DNA of 20,270 nucleotides from DAOTTW01 sp034437615 (GTDB lineage: Bacteria; Chloroflexota; Anaerolineae; Aggregatilineales; Phototrophicaceae). How positions within the stretch are numbered: position 1 is the first letter of the stretch; every line of letters starts with the position of its first letter. The notes beneath the pieces were generated by a model. It did not search any database. It was not told the DNA's origin and saw nothing but the letters and a program-made list of their open reading frames with translations. Below, in pieces: positions 1 through 7,269 of the stretch. The position numbers and the translations under genes were made by a program. The DNA is taken from positions 1-20,270 of the forward strand of contig DAOTTW010000206.1 in assembly GCA_034437615.1 (NCBI GenBank), read 5' to 3'.

Positions 1-10
1 GGTATCGTTG

Positions 11-859
11 TTAGGCGGGCGACGGTGCAGGGGTCGGCGTGCTGGGTGCAGGGGGTTCTTTATCCGCCTGATCGCCGCTTGTGCTGGCCGTTGGTGTCGG
101 CGTTTCTGCGGGTGCCTGTGCCGCTTCGTTCGTCTCCGTGCGGCGGCGCAGGAAGGGCACATTCGGCAGCTTCGGAGCCGAGAAGTGCCAGCGGCCTTCG
201 CCTGCTTCGTTCTCCTGCGCCTCAACAGCCTCCATCGCTTTGGCGAACTCGGCCCAGTCCTTATCGGCGGCTTCCTGAATCTTTTCTATCAGGAAAGCGC
301 GACGCTCGGCGCTAGGGGCCATCACCATCTCCGGCGGCGTTGTCGGGGCCAGCTCGCGGCTGACAAGCTCGGTGTACAAGCTCTGAATGGTCTTGGCATG
401 GCGTGCCGGGTTGCCGACCAAACGCAGATATTGGTCGTAGATCACGATGTTATCGGCCACCTGATCGCTGGCATAACGCGCCTTCAAGCGCTGCACCAAC
501 ACCTGACGCAGCTCTTTTTCCAGCTTATCATCGGGCAGCTTATCCTCGCGCAGCACCCAATCCAGATCAAAGCCCATATTCACAGAGAAGCGGCGCAAGT
601 CCTGCGCAATTTCTCGTGCTTCGCTCTCGGATAGCTCCTCAAACCACGCGGCAATCTTGCGGTCACCGGCCTGATCCTTGACCCAAACACGGACGCGCTC
701 CGTCAGCTTGCCACGACGCTGCCAGAACCAACGGCGGCGCGGCGTAACCTGCACAGCCGAGTCACTATTGGCAATGCGGCGGCGACGCCACAACCAATAA
801 CTGGCGACAGCCGCCAGCAATATCAGGACTACTGCAACAGCGATATATACGTAAGTCAT
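11..859 (-). CDS. Membrane protein A: N-terminal anchor plus cytoplasmic helical domain (family of three paralogues)
   Basis: The function is unknown. The 282-residue protein starts with a hydrophobic segment (about residues 3-23) followed at once by RRRR (25-28) and a second basic patch (41-52), so the rest should face the cytoplasm. The domain at about 55-215 is predicted mostly helical and aligns along its length with the proteins at 4929-5687 and 6386-7135. Shared landmarks are the GFDLDWVL block (96-103), the IVIYDQYLRLV block (138-148) and the APSAERR...IQEAADKDW block (181-202). The last 40 residues are Pro/Thr/Ser-rich, which the paralogues lack. The start is fixed by AAGGAG seven bases upstream (867-872). 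It is the last gene of the leftward operon, 57 bp after the band 7 gene. I do not recognise the domain as a named family. The CDS is certain; the role is not. Confidence 0.9.
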   Translation of the reverse strand: MTYVYIAVAVVLILLAAVASYWLWRRRRIANSDSAVQVTPRRRWFWQRRGKLTERVRVWVKDQAGDRKIAAWFEELSESEAREIAQDLRRFSVNMGFDLDWVLREDKLPDDKLEKELRQVLVQRLKARYASDQVADNIVIYDQYLRLVGNPARHAKTIQSLYTELVSRELAPTTPPEMVMAPSAERRAFLIEKIQEAADKDWAEFAKAMEAVEAQENEAGEGRWHFSAPKLPNVPFLRRRTETNEAAQAPAETPTPTASTSGDQADKEPPAPSTPTPAPSPA

Positions 860-916
860 GTCTTTTCTCCTTAGCTATGGATACGAACAGCGAAAACAAA
901 AGATAACCGGAACAAA

Positions 917-2071
917 CTACGAGCTACCGCCGCCAACACCAGGCGCACTGGGTAAGGCGGGCGTCGGTGCAGCAGTAGGCTGCGCCGTCGTGGAGCCATC
1001 TTCGGATGTTGATGTGTTCGCCCCATCGCCTTGCGCTTGCTGCGCCTGGTTCAACAACTCATCCAATGGCAGCAGTAAGGGGGCGTTACTGGGTAGCAAC
1101 AGCGTCTGGATGCTGGGTGCGAGACGGTCGATATACTGATACGTCAGCACGTCGCGGTTCTCGGCAATGGCTGCGCCAATCTGCGAGAAGGCCGTCGCCT
1201 GGGCTTCGGCTTCAATTTCGATGGCGCGTGCATCGCCCTGCGCGATAATTTCAACGGCGTCCGCCTGACCGCGTGCAAGGCGGCGCTCTCGCTCAGCTTC
1301 AAAGAGGGCCGCATCTTGCTCTTCTAGCGCGACCTGCTTCGCCTCTACCGCTGCTGCATATTCTGGCGAAAATGTAATATCACGCAGCAGGAATTGATCG
1401 ACAATGAAGCCCTTCGACGCGAATTCTTCGCGGAATAGGCGATCCAGCGTATCCTCCAAATCCTTACGAGACGCGCTGTTGACCTCATCAACGGCAAATT
1501 GCGACACTTCTGTACGCACATACCCTTGCATGACAGGCCGCACAAAATCCTCTATGTAGCGGTCCTGCCAGTCTATATGCACAAGCACCGCTTGCGCCCG
1601 GTCAATGCGGAACACAATCGACGTATCGAGAAAGACCTCTTGCCCATCACGGGTACGCGCACGGATCGAATCGTCGCCGAATTCAGCGCCTTCGTCCGGG
1701 TCGGCGGCCATCGTGTAGTTTTGCCAGTAGACCGGGTATTCGATGGCTTGCTCGACAAACGGAATCAGGAAGTGCAGGCCGGATTGCAAGGGCGTGGCAC
1801 GCACACCGTTGGGCGATACGACGCTGACGACCACGCCCACATTGATCGGCGGGATAAAGACCAGCGCGATACTGAGCAAACCAAGACCGGCGACGAGCAG
1901 AAATGGCACCAGAATGCGAAACGACACAAGCTGGATGAACGCATAGATGACGCCACGCTGAAATACCGTAATGACGGTCAGCAGTATTGCATAGATAGCG
2001 AATACCACCCAGGCCACCTGGCTGAAGACTTCTATGAGGCTGTCAACATTGCCAATCAGCGAAACGCCCAT
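917..2071 (-). CDS. SPFH/band 7 (prohibitin/stomatin-like) membrane protein
   Basis: This 384-residue protein probably scaffolds a membrane microdomain or assists a membrane complex, as SPFH proteins generally do. Two long hydrophobic stretches (about 18-38 and 44-74) are followed by a band 7 domain. That domain includes SPNGVRATPLQSGLHFLIPF (86-105), a TRDGQEVFLDTSIVFRID stretch (140-157) and a VRTEVSQFAVDEV stretch (185-197). A charged, Ala/Glu/Arg-rich coiled coil follows (about 240-300), then a Ser/Thr/Pro/Gly tail (345-384) with no recognisable fold. Most SPFH proteins have one membrane segment or hairpin, so two long hydrophobic stretches in front of the domain are a little unusual. It lies between the HlyD-like gene (73 bp upstream) and membrane protein A, so it is probably co-transcribed with the ABC transporter. 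A GAGGGG sequence precedes the start at a longish spacing. Confidence 0.9.
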   Translation of the reverse strand: MGVSLIGNVDSLIEVFSQVAWVVFAIYAILLTVITVFQRGVIYAFIQLVSFRILVPFLLVAGLGLLSIALVFIPPINVGVVVSVVSPNGVRATPLQSGLHFLIPFVEQAIEYPVYWQNYTMAADPDEGAEFGDDSIRARTRDGQEVFLDTSIVFRIDRAQAVLVHIDWQDRYIEDFVRPVMQGYVRTEVSQFAVDEVNSASRKDLEDTLDRLFREEFASKGFIVDQFLLRDITFSPEYAAAVEAKQVALEEQDAALFEAERERRLARGQADAVEIIAQGDARAIEIEAEAQATAFSQIGAAIAENRDVLTYQYIDRLAPSIQTLLLPSNAPLLLPLDELLNQAQQAQGDGANTSTSEDGSTTAQPTAAPTPALPSAPGVGGGSS

Positions 2072-2144
2072 TCGGGTATATTGCCCCTCTATGTCTTAGG
2101 ATTGCGGGTCATTAAAACGTCGTCTTGACGATGTATAACAGATT

Positions 2145-2603
2145 TTAAGCATTATTGCCAACCGCTTCAAAGATTAACTGCGCTGGCGTCACTTGTCGAG
2201 TCTCAAAATCAATACGCCCTGCCCGACCGTTAAAGAGCGCAGCACGCAGTTCCGGCGGCACGTCATTCAGCAGCAACGTCACATTGCTGGGCTGTGCCAC
2301 AGCCACCGTGTCCGTCACGTTGAGCACCCGCGCCGATAGATTCTGCGGCAGCCCGTTCAGGGTGATGCGAAAACGTGCGGGCTGACCCTGATAAAGCTGC
2401 ATGGCAATCGCTGGCTCAACCTGCGCCACAACACTGCCATCTGATTGTATTACAGCAGTGTCGCTGCTTTCGTAAAGGGTTAGCGGCGCTGCGAAGAACC
2501 ACAAAACCCATAGCACAATCAAGGTCGCGCTGACGGCAAGGCCAGCTAGCAAAAAACGCCGATTGTGGTGTTGCAGTTCTCTCATGGTATATGCAAAGGT
2601 CAT
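2145..2603 (-). CDS. Minimal HlyD-like membrane-fusion protein
   Basis: The 152-residue protein has a short N-terminal tail, one membrane helix (about 17-38) and a small extracytoplasmic beta-rich domain. The sequence after the helix (GSVVAQVEPAIAMQLYQGQP, 56-75) and the C-terminal stretch ending near VTPAQLIF resemble the last beta-barrel portion of HlyD-family membrane-fusion proteins, which normally also carry a lipoyl/barrel-sandwich domain and a long alpha-helical hairpin. Both are missing, so this is about one third of the usual length. It starts 33 bp after the ABC transporter stop, which suggests that the two work together. A second in-frame ATG at 2585 could be the true start; neither has a strong ribosome-binding site. 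The HlyD relationship is read from the sequence pattern and is moderately sure. Confidence 0.75.
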   Translation of the reverse strand: MTFAYTMRELQHHNRRFLLAGLAVSATLIVLWVLWFFAAPLTLYESSDTAVIQSDGSVVAQVEPAIAMQLYQGQPARFRITLNGLPQNLSARVLNVTDTVAVAQPSNVTLLLNDVPPELRAALFNGRAGRIDFETRQVTPAQLIFEAVGNNA

Positions 2604-2636
2604 TGTCTACTCGCATCGCATCGCTGTGCCGAATAG

Positions 2637-4784
2637 TCAGGGCGCGGTCGTCGCTGTTTCATGGCTGATAACCATGACCGCACTTGCCCGTGATTGTACG
2701 ACGTTCAGCGCAGTTTGCAATATTCCAGGGTCCAGCGCGGCGAAGCTCTCATCAAAGATCGTCAGGTCCGCCCCCTGCAACAGCGCCCGTGCGATAAAGA
2801 CGCGGTTGCGTTCGCCATGCGATAGCTGCCAACCGTTTACGCCGACATGCTGCTGCATCCCATTCGGCATGGCCTCTATCAACGGACCCAGACCCAATTC
2901 ACGGCAGACGCTCTCAGCAGATTCTAACGCTTTTGCGTTGTCCGTATCACCCTGCCCCATCAGCACGTTAAAGGCCAACGACGCATCGAAAAGGTGGTTC
3001 GTGTAAAACTGCGGCACCAGCACAACCCGCTGCCGCCAATCATCAACGCCAATCGTCGGCAAATCGTAGCCATCAAGCAGGATCAGGCCGTTTTGCGGGT
3101 TGCGTAAGCCACTGAGCAAACCAGCGAGTGTCGATTTGCCGCTACCGCTAGGGCCACGTAACACAATCCGCGCATCAGCCGAGAGCGTCGCATGGATACC
3201 AGAGAGCACAGCCCTATCGCTATTCGGGTAGCTGAATTGCACGTTGCGCAGGCTGAGCAAGGGCTGTTCAGAGTTGGCCGTTTGCTGTGGCGGCGCGGAT
3301 TTACGCCCAGGTTGATCGCCCTGATCTTGTGACGCAGCGCGTAGCGGTTGCATTTGCGACCAGGCGGCTATCATGCGTGCGACATCCGGCAACGATAGCG
3401 ACAAAAACTGTACTTCATTGATGGTGAAAAGTAATATAGCCAGGCGCAACGTCAAGGCCGGGTCTGTGCTGAGCAAAGCCGCCGGGTTGTTGATGAAATC
3501 CGGCGCGAGTGTGAGCACGATCAGCAGCAGCCACGCATACGGCAGCCACGTCCAGGCTAGCGTCAGCGTTGCATCGCGTTGCCGCGCCAACCGCAGATAG
3601 CCCGCTAGCTCCCGGTCCGAGGCATCATGCCAGCCTTGCTCCTGCACCAGGCGCGTCGAATGCCCTTGCAGGCGCTCTAGCAAGCGGCTGGTGATGTCCG
3701 TGTGGCGCTCGTCCAACAAGCGATAGCGCCGCGAGAGCCACGACACCAGCGCAACGCTCAGCGCCACCCAACCCCACACCAGCAACGCCCCCACAGCATC
3801 ACCGACGAGTAGCAACAGCAAGCCACTAAACAGCAGGAACCAGCCCGACGACACGAACCACGCGCCCCGGTTCAACCAGGCTTCAATCAGGCGGTCCGAG
3901 CCGAGCAGCCACGATAAAAAGCGGCCCGGTCCGGCCTGCGTCACCGCATCACTCGGCAAATTCAGCGCCCCGTTGAAAAGACCATGCTTGTTGATGAAGC
4001 CCACCTTGAGCGCCAGCCAACGCTCACTCCACTCCAGGAATAGCGCCAGCGGCACGCGGGATAGCCACAGAAGCACCCCCAGGCCCAGCAGCGCCCAATC
4101 CACCAGCCCACTGACCGCGACGCCTGCGAGTATCGTCAGCGACAGGAAGAACAGCACATACCACACCACACGGACGCCTAATTGCACACCTAGCAGCGCG
4201 GGCAGGCCGTTATCACGCAGCAAGCGCCACCAACTGCCGCTTGTCGGTGCGACGAGCCGCAGCACGCCTTCGCGCTGTGCATCATGCAGGTGGGCCGCTT
4301 CTAATCCGGCGGCGATGGCTTCTCGGCGCACATCTGCTAAATCGGTTTCTGCAAGTTGTTGCTGGATGCGCTCTGCGACGGCCTCTTGCTCTGCCGCGAA
4401 AAGCGCCTGGCGCAAACGTTGCAAGCTAACGCGCCGTGTCGTGCCGTCCGGGTTCAGCAGCGTGGCTCCGAGTCGTCCGCTACGCAAAACTACGATATAA
4501 TCACCAGAGTCAAGCGGCAGTAGTGCCGGGGCAATCGTGCTCAGCACCTCCGCTGCATCTTGATAACGCACAGTCTGCACGTCGAGCGCCAAGCCCAACT
4601 CAGCGGCAACGCCTGCCAGCACACGGCGCGTCTCGCCGTCCGACGCCGCACCGACGTTCACGGCTTCCGGGGGCGCAGATGCCAGACCAGACCCCAACGC
4701 GAGCAACGTCAGTGCTTTATCGAGGTTCTGTTGTGGCCAGGTGATATTTGCGATGGCATTTGCTGAATTGATCGTTGCAACCAT
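2637..4784 (-). CDS. ABC transporter with fused ATPase and degenerate C39-like N-terminal domain
   Basis: The 715-residue protein has three parts. Residues 1-130 look like a C39-peptidase-like domain: GDYIVVL (94-100) followed by a LNPDGTTRRVSLQRLR stretch (110-125) matches the second half of the fold. There is no cysteine in this part, and Asp95 stands where the catalytic His is expected, so it should not be proteolytic (compare the C39-like domain of HlyB). Residues about 195-475 hold the transmembrane domain. The ATPase domain has Walker A GPSGSGKST (544-552), the Q-loop in VLVPQF (588-593), signature LSHGE (654-658), Walker B LTIFDES (674-680) and H708. The protein ends only seven residues after H708, much sooner than usual. 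It is the first gene of the leftward operon and probably pairs with the HlyD-like protein. The substrate is unknown; no leader-peptide gene is visible nearby. Confidence 0.9.
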   Translation of the reverse strand: MVATINSANAIANITWPQQNLDKALTLLALGSGLASAPPEAVNVGAASDGETRRVLAGVAAELGLALDVQTVRYQDAAEVLSTIAPALLPLDSGDYIVVLRSGRLGATLLNPDGTTRRVSLQRLRQALFAAEQEAVAERIQQQLAETDLADVRREAIAAGLEAAHLHDAQREGVLRLVAPTSGSWWRLLRDNGLPALLGVQLGVRVVWYVLFFLSLTILAGVAVSGLVDWALLGLGVLLWLSRVPLALFLEWSERWLALKVGFINKHGLFNGALNLPSDAVTQAGPGRFLSWLLGSDRLIEAWLNRGAWFVSSGWFLLFSGLLLLLVGDAVGALLVWGWVALSVALVSWLSRRYRLLDERHTDITSRLLERLQGHSTRLVQEQGWHDASDRELAGYLRLARQRDATLTLAWTWLPYAWLLLIVLTLAPDFINNPAALLSTDPALTLRLAILLFTINEVQFLSLSLPDVARMIAAWSQMQPLRAASQDQGDQPGRKSAPPQQTANSEQPLLSLRNVQFSYPNSDRAVLSGIHATLSADARIVLRGPSGSGKSTLAGLLSGLRNPQNGLILLDGYDLPTIGVDDWRQRVVLVPQFYTNHLFDASLAFNVLMGQGDTDNAKALESAESVCRELGLGPLIEAMPNGMQQHVGVNGWQLSHGERNRVFIARALLQGADLTIFDESFAALDPGILQTALNVVQSRASAVMVISHETATTAP

Positions 4785-4928
4785 GTTCGCCGCCGTAAAT
4801 TGTCGTTGTCATTTTGGCAAATCTTAGGATAACACACTTCGCTGTTTTGACCTTTGTATCTTACCCGGCATTGCGTTTAAGATATGTCGCGCATGAGTGC
4901 CCCACAAGGGCGAAGGAAGTCATTGGAC
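4785..4928. promoter_or_regulatory. Divergent intergenic control region of the two membrane-system operons
   Basis: The two operons of region 1 start on opposite sides of this AT-richer 144-bp spacer, so both promoters should lie here. Rightward, TTGTAT (4854-4859) and TAAGAT (4878-4883) with an 18-bp spacer form a plausible but imperfect sigma-70 promoter. I could not settle on a leftward promoter; TATCCT within the reverse complement near 4826-4840 is one weak candidate. No clear operator palindrome is visible. A common regulator would explain the arrangement but is not shown by the sequence. Confidence 0.4.
4912..4919 (+). promoter_or_regulatory. Ribosome-binding site deciding the start of membrane protein B
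   Basis: GAAGGAAG lies nine bases before the ATG pair at 4929/4932. This favours starting there rather than at the ATG at 4884, which has no such site and would put a polar stretch before the membrane anchor. Confidence 0.7.
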
Positions 4929-5687
4929 ATGATGATTGTACTCAACAGCTACACAATCGCCGCTGCCACCTTCGCGGCATTGGTGCTTGTTATCGTCGCT
5001 GCATTGCTACTGCGCAGCTTGCGTAAGCGCCTGGGTCGGCGGCGTCCCAGTCCGGTTATTACGCAGCAGATCAAGCCACAACGCCAGCGCAACACCCCTG
5101 GCTTGTTGCGTGCCTGGGCGGATTACGCCTTCGAGACGCAGGAAGTCGCCCAGTGGCTCAAGGACCTGGACCGCAAACAAATGCGGTCATTGGTTGACGA
5201 GATGATGGATTTCGGTGCACGCTTCGGCTTCGACCCCAACTGGGTGCTGGAAGCCAGGGTCGAGGTTGACGCCGAACTCAATGCGACTCTTAGCAAAAGT
5301 ATGGAGGATTGGGTCAATTCGCGCTATCAGGCTGCCCAGGCACAGGACCGCGTGATTGTTTTTCAGCGCTATCAGCAGCTTATCGAGAAGCCCAACGCTG
5401 GCGACAACCTGGCATTAGCACAGGCACTGTATACGCGCCTGGTCGAAGCCAACCTGACACCACAGCCACCCGCCGACCTGATCTTAAGCACGGACAAGGC
5501 ACGTCAGAATTATACTGTTGAGCAGATACAAAGCGCAGCCAAGAACGATTGGGCGAGCTTTTCGGCTATTCTGCTGTCGCTGATGAACGACGCGCAGGGC
5601 GTCAGTCCTGGCCGCCGTCGGCGTCTGCGCCGCAGGGCAGAGCAACAGATCAACACGGGCACCGTCCCGGCCCCGGCCAACGCCTGA
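4929..5687 (+). CDS. Membrane protein B: second paralogue of the anchored helical family
   Basis: This 252-residue protein has a hydrophobic N-terminal helix (about 7-28), then a run of basic residues (RSLRKRLGRRR, 29-39) and a cytoplasmic domain (about 58-220) homologous to membrane proteins A and C. Landmarks are GFDPNWVL (100-107), RVIVFQRYQQLI (141-152), the ALYTRLVEANLTPQPPADLI stretch (166-185) and the IQSAAKNDW block (200-208). The C-terminus ends in another Arg-rich patch (229-236) and a short Pro/Ala tail. It is the first gene of the rightward operon. The start at 4929 is chosen from the GAAGGAAG site; 4884 and 4932 are alternatives. The stop codon is embedded in a GCCTGATACAGC sequence found at the 3' ends of other genes here. 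The function is unknown. Confidence 0.88.
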   Translation: MMIVLNSYTIAAATFAALVLVIVAALLLRSLRKRLGRRRPSPVITQQIKPQRQRNTPGLLRAWADYAFETQEVAQWLKDLDRKQMRSLVDEMMDFGARFGFDPNWVLEARVEVDAELNATLSKSMEDWVNSRYQAAQAQDRVIVFQRYQQLIEKPNAGDNLALAQALYTRLVEANLTPQPPADLILSTDKARQNYTVEQIQSAAKNDWASFSAILLSLMNDAQGVSPGRRRRLRRRAEQQINTGTVPAPANA

Positions 5688-5710
5688 TACAGCCCATACA
5701 GCCCATACAG
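5687..5710 (+). repeat. Short tandem repeat, unit ATACAGCCC
   Basis: Two full copies (5687-5695, 5696-5704) and a six-base partial copy (5705-5710) of a 9-nt unit follow directly on the stop codon of membrane protein B. They are identical to each other. Confidence 0.85.
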
Positions 5711-5712
5711 TA

Positions 5713-5752
5713 AATAGAAAGCAAGCGCGATCAATAGAAAGCAAGTGCGACC
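5713..5752 (+). repeat. Two tandem 20-nt direct repeats abutting a start codon
   Basis: Units 5713-5732 and 5733-5752 both begin AATAGAAAGCAAG and differ at two of 20 positions. The second unit ends at the base before the ATG at 5753. No normal Shine-Dalgarno sequence is present here, so the repeat itself forms the translation-initiation region of the next gene. Confidence 0.85.
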
Positions 5753-6370
5753 ATGATTGTTGTGAATGGATTACTGGCAGGCACCTTTGCCATCGCAGCC
5801 ACCCGTGTCGTCGTTCGGCGGCGGCGGCGTAACCTCATGTACTGGCTGGCTGCACCTGAACAAACCCCCTTCGAGGGCCGAGACGAGCAAGCCCTGAATG
5901 AAATTAACAGACGTGTGGAGACCAGCTACCGCTTTGCGGGCTATTCGTTGGGTATATCTGTCATTGGCCTGCTGTTCTATCCGCCGCTTGGCTGGGTCAG
6001 CGTGCCGTTGACGCTCTATAGCGCCCTGCCCCTGTTCGAGCGCACACTGGATAACGCAATAGATCGCTTCGAGATTAACGCCGATGTCTTCAGTACGACG
6101 GTGCTCAGCGTCAGCTTGATTGTGGAAAACTATTTCTTCGCCTCCTTGTTGCAATGGCTGTATGCACTGAACGAACGCGCTGCCTTCCGCATCAGCGAAC
6201 GCATACAACGCTACTTCGACCCGAATACACCGAGCTTCGATTGGGCGGGCTTCTTCGATCAGCTACAGGCCCGTTGGCGTGTACAGGCCGATGTCATCGT
6301 CACAGAACCCGTGTCGGTGCGCTATCGGGGCAAGCCTGACGACGGCAACCGTGATAATCCACCCGAATAG
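5753..6370 (+). CDS. P-type-ATPase-like transmembrane stub protein (no catalytic domains)
   Basis: The 205-residue protein has an N-terminal hydrophobic segment (2-20) followed by RRRRR (22-26), then four hydrophobic segments in two pairs (about 60-76, 79-95, 111-124, 125-138) and a polar tail. The order and spacing match residues 1 to about 210 of the P-type ATPase downstream. From the LFERT block (94-98) a gapless 49-residue alignment to the ATPase's LFRKT block has 8 identities and about 10 conservative changes. The protein stops where the actuator domain would begin, so there is no TGE, DKTGT or GDGIND motif and it cannot hydrolyse ATP by that mechanism. It might be a structural subunit or partner of the ATPase. 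It lies 65 bp after membrane protein B and 15 bp before C. The homology is my reading of weak similarity; a generic small membrane protein is the alternative. Confidence 0.85.
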   Translation: MIVVNGLLAGTFAIAATRVVVRRRRRNLMYWLAAPEQTPFEGRDEQALNEINRRVETSYRFAGYSLGISVIGLLFYPPLGWVSVPLTLYSALPLFERTLDNAIDRFEINADVFSTTVLSVSLIVENYFFASLLQWLYALNERAAFRISERIQRYFDPNTPSFDWAGFFDQLQARWRVQADVIVTEPVSVRYRGKPDDGNRDNPPE

Positions 6371-6385
6371 CAAAGGCTGAATTGC

Positions 6386-7135
6386 ATGTCCCCACTCGCA
6401 TTGCTGCTTATCACCCTGCTGCTGCTTGGTCTGGCGATACTGGCCGAGCGCGAACTGCTGCGACGCCGAAGCGCTGGCAATCGCACCGTCGAAGCGATAG
6501 CGGCGGATGTCTCCGAAGATGTCTCCCAATTGGCACACGACACCGGGGCCACCTTACGCCGCGCCACCAACAAAAGCGACCCCAAGCTGGCCAATAAGTT
6601 CAAGCTGTGGGCAGATGAGCGCTTAACAGGTGAGCCGGAAATCCGCGATTGGTTGCTGAGCCTGCCGCCTGTTGCGCTGCGTGCCCTGACCATGCAACTG
6701 GATGGCTTCTGCCAGGAACTGAATATCCGGCTGGCGTGGCTGGTGGATGAGACGCTGGATACAGAACCGGCTGCGCGGGAGGTCGTGCGGGATGTGGTGC
6801 TGATGTACTGCCGAAATTGCCTGCGGGCAGTCGAGTTACAGCCGCGTGTAAACGCCTTCCGGGGCTATCAGGACGTGCTGGCGCAGATACGCCGGGGCGA
6901 AGCGCAAACCTTCGGCCAGAGGCTGCTCAGCGCCCTGCAACAAGCCGGCCTCGTCACGTCAACCGAACCGAGCCTCGTGCTAGCGACACCGGCTGAGCGC
7001 CGCCACTATACGGCTGACAGCATCCGCGAAGCCGCCAAGCGCGACCAGGAAGCGTTTTATAACGCCTGGGCGCAGGTCGAAGCGGAGGTAAAAGACATGA
7101 AAGCCAGCAAGCAGAGCAAACAGAGCAGCGCCTGA
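6386..7135 (+). CDS. Membrane protein C: third, most divergent paralogue of the anchored helical family
   Basis: This 249-residue protein has a very leucine-rich N-terminal helix (about 4-20), then RRR (26-28), a spacer, and a domain (about 70-235) that aligns with proteins A and B. Matching blocks are ELNIRLAWLVDE (111-122), RVNAFRGYQDVL (154-165) and the LATPAERRHYTADSIREAAK stretch (199-218). The conserved Gly-Phe-Asp of A and B is replaced, and two cysteines (142, 145) are unique to it. The ATG is preceded by AAAGG. The gene is 15 bp downstream of the transmembrane stub and 134 bp upstream of the ATPase start. Its last codons and stop lie inside a 66-nt DNA repeat also found at the end of the ATPase gene. 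The function is unknown. Confidence 0.88.
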   Translation: MSPLALLLITLLLLGLAILAERELLRRRSAGNRTVEAIAADVSEDVSQLAHDTGATLRRATNKSDPKLANKFKLWADERLTGEPEIRDWLLSLPPVALRALTMQLDGFCQELNIRLAWLVDETLDTEPAAREVVRDVVLMYCRNCLRAVELQPRVNAFRGYQDVLAQIRRGEAQTFGQRLLSALQQAGLVTSTEPSLVLATPAERRHYTADSIREAAKRDQEAFYNAWAQVEAEVKDMKASKQSKQSSA

Positions 7136-7174
7136 CACAGCACGGCGCGAATAAAACGGCGATGCGGCTGCGCC
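7109..7174 (+). repeat. 66-nt dispersed repeat, copy 1, over the 3' end of membrane protein C
   Basis: It matches 9444-9509 without gaps at 56 of 66 positions. It covers the last nine codons including the stop of membrane protein C and continues into the spacer. The two copies are read in different frames, so the similarity is at DNA level and not due to protein homology. Confidence 0.85.
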
Positions 7175-7254
7175 GATACAAGCACACGACAGCGTGGACG
7201 CTGACAATGGGTGATGGCGGACGCGCTGCTGCAAGCCAGCAAACAGAATGCTAT

Positions 7255-7260
7255 AAGGAC
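7255..7260 (+). promoter_or_regulatory. Ribosome-binding site deciding the P-type ATPase start
   Basis: AAGGAC lies nine bases before the ATG at 7270. The upstream in-frame ATG at 7162 would sit inside the dispersed repeat and add 36 residues of low-quality sequence ahead of the hydrophobic N-terminus seen in its neighbours. Confidence 0.7.
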
Positions 7261-7269
7261 GATACTCAG

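Noticed and set aside
2600..2640. Frameshift truncating the ABC ATPase after its H-loop
   Set aside because: I translated the other two frames beyond H708. Neither continues the usual C-terminal sequence, and the next gene starts 33 bp later, so a natural short end is more likely.
2637..4784. Peptide (bacteriocin) export with leader cleavage
   Set aside because: The C39-like domain lacks its cysteine and histidine and no double-glycine precursor peptide gene is seen in the window.
5687..5752. CRISPR-like array
   Set aside because: The units are adjacent without unique spacers and no cas gene is present.
7162..7269. Extra 36-residue N-terminus of the P-type ATPase
   Set aside because: It begins within a dispersed DNA repeat and lacks a ribosome-binding site, whereas 7270 has AAGGAC at good spacing and starts with the hydrophobic segment seen in the neighbours.
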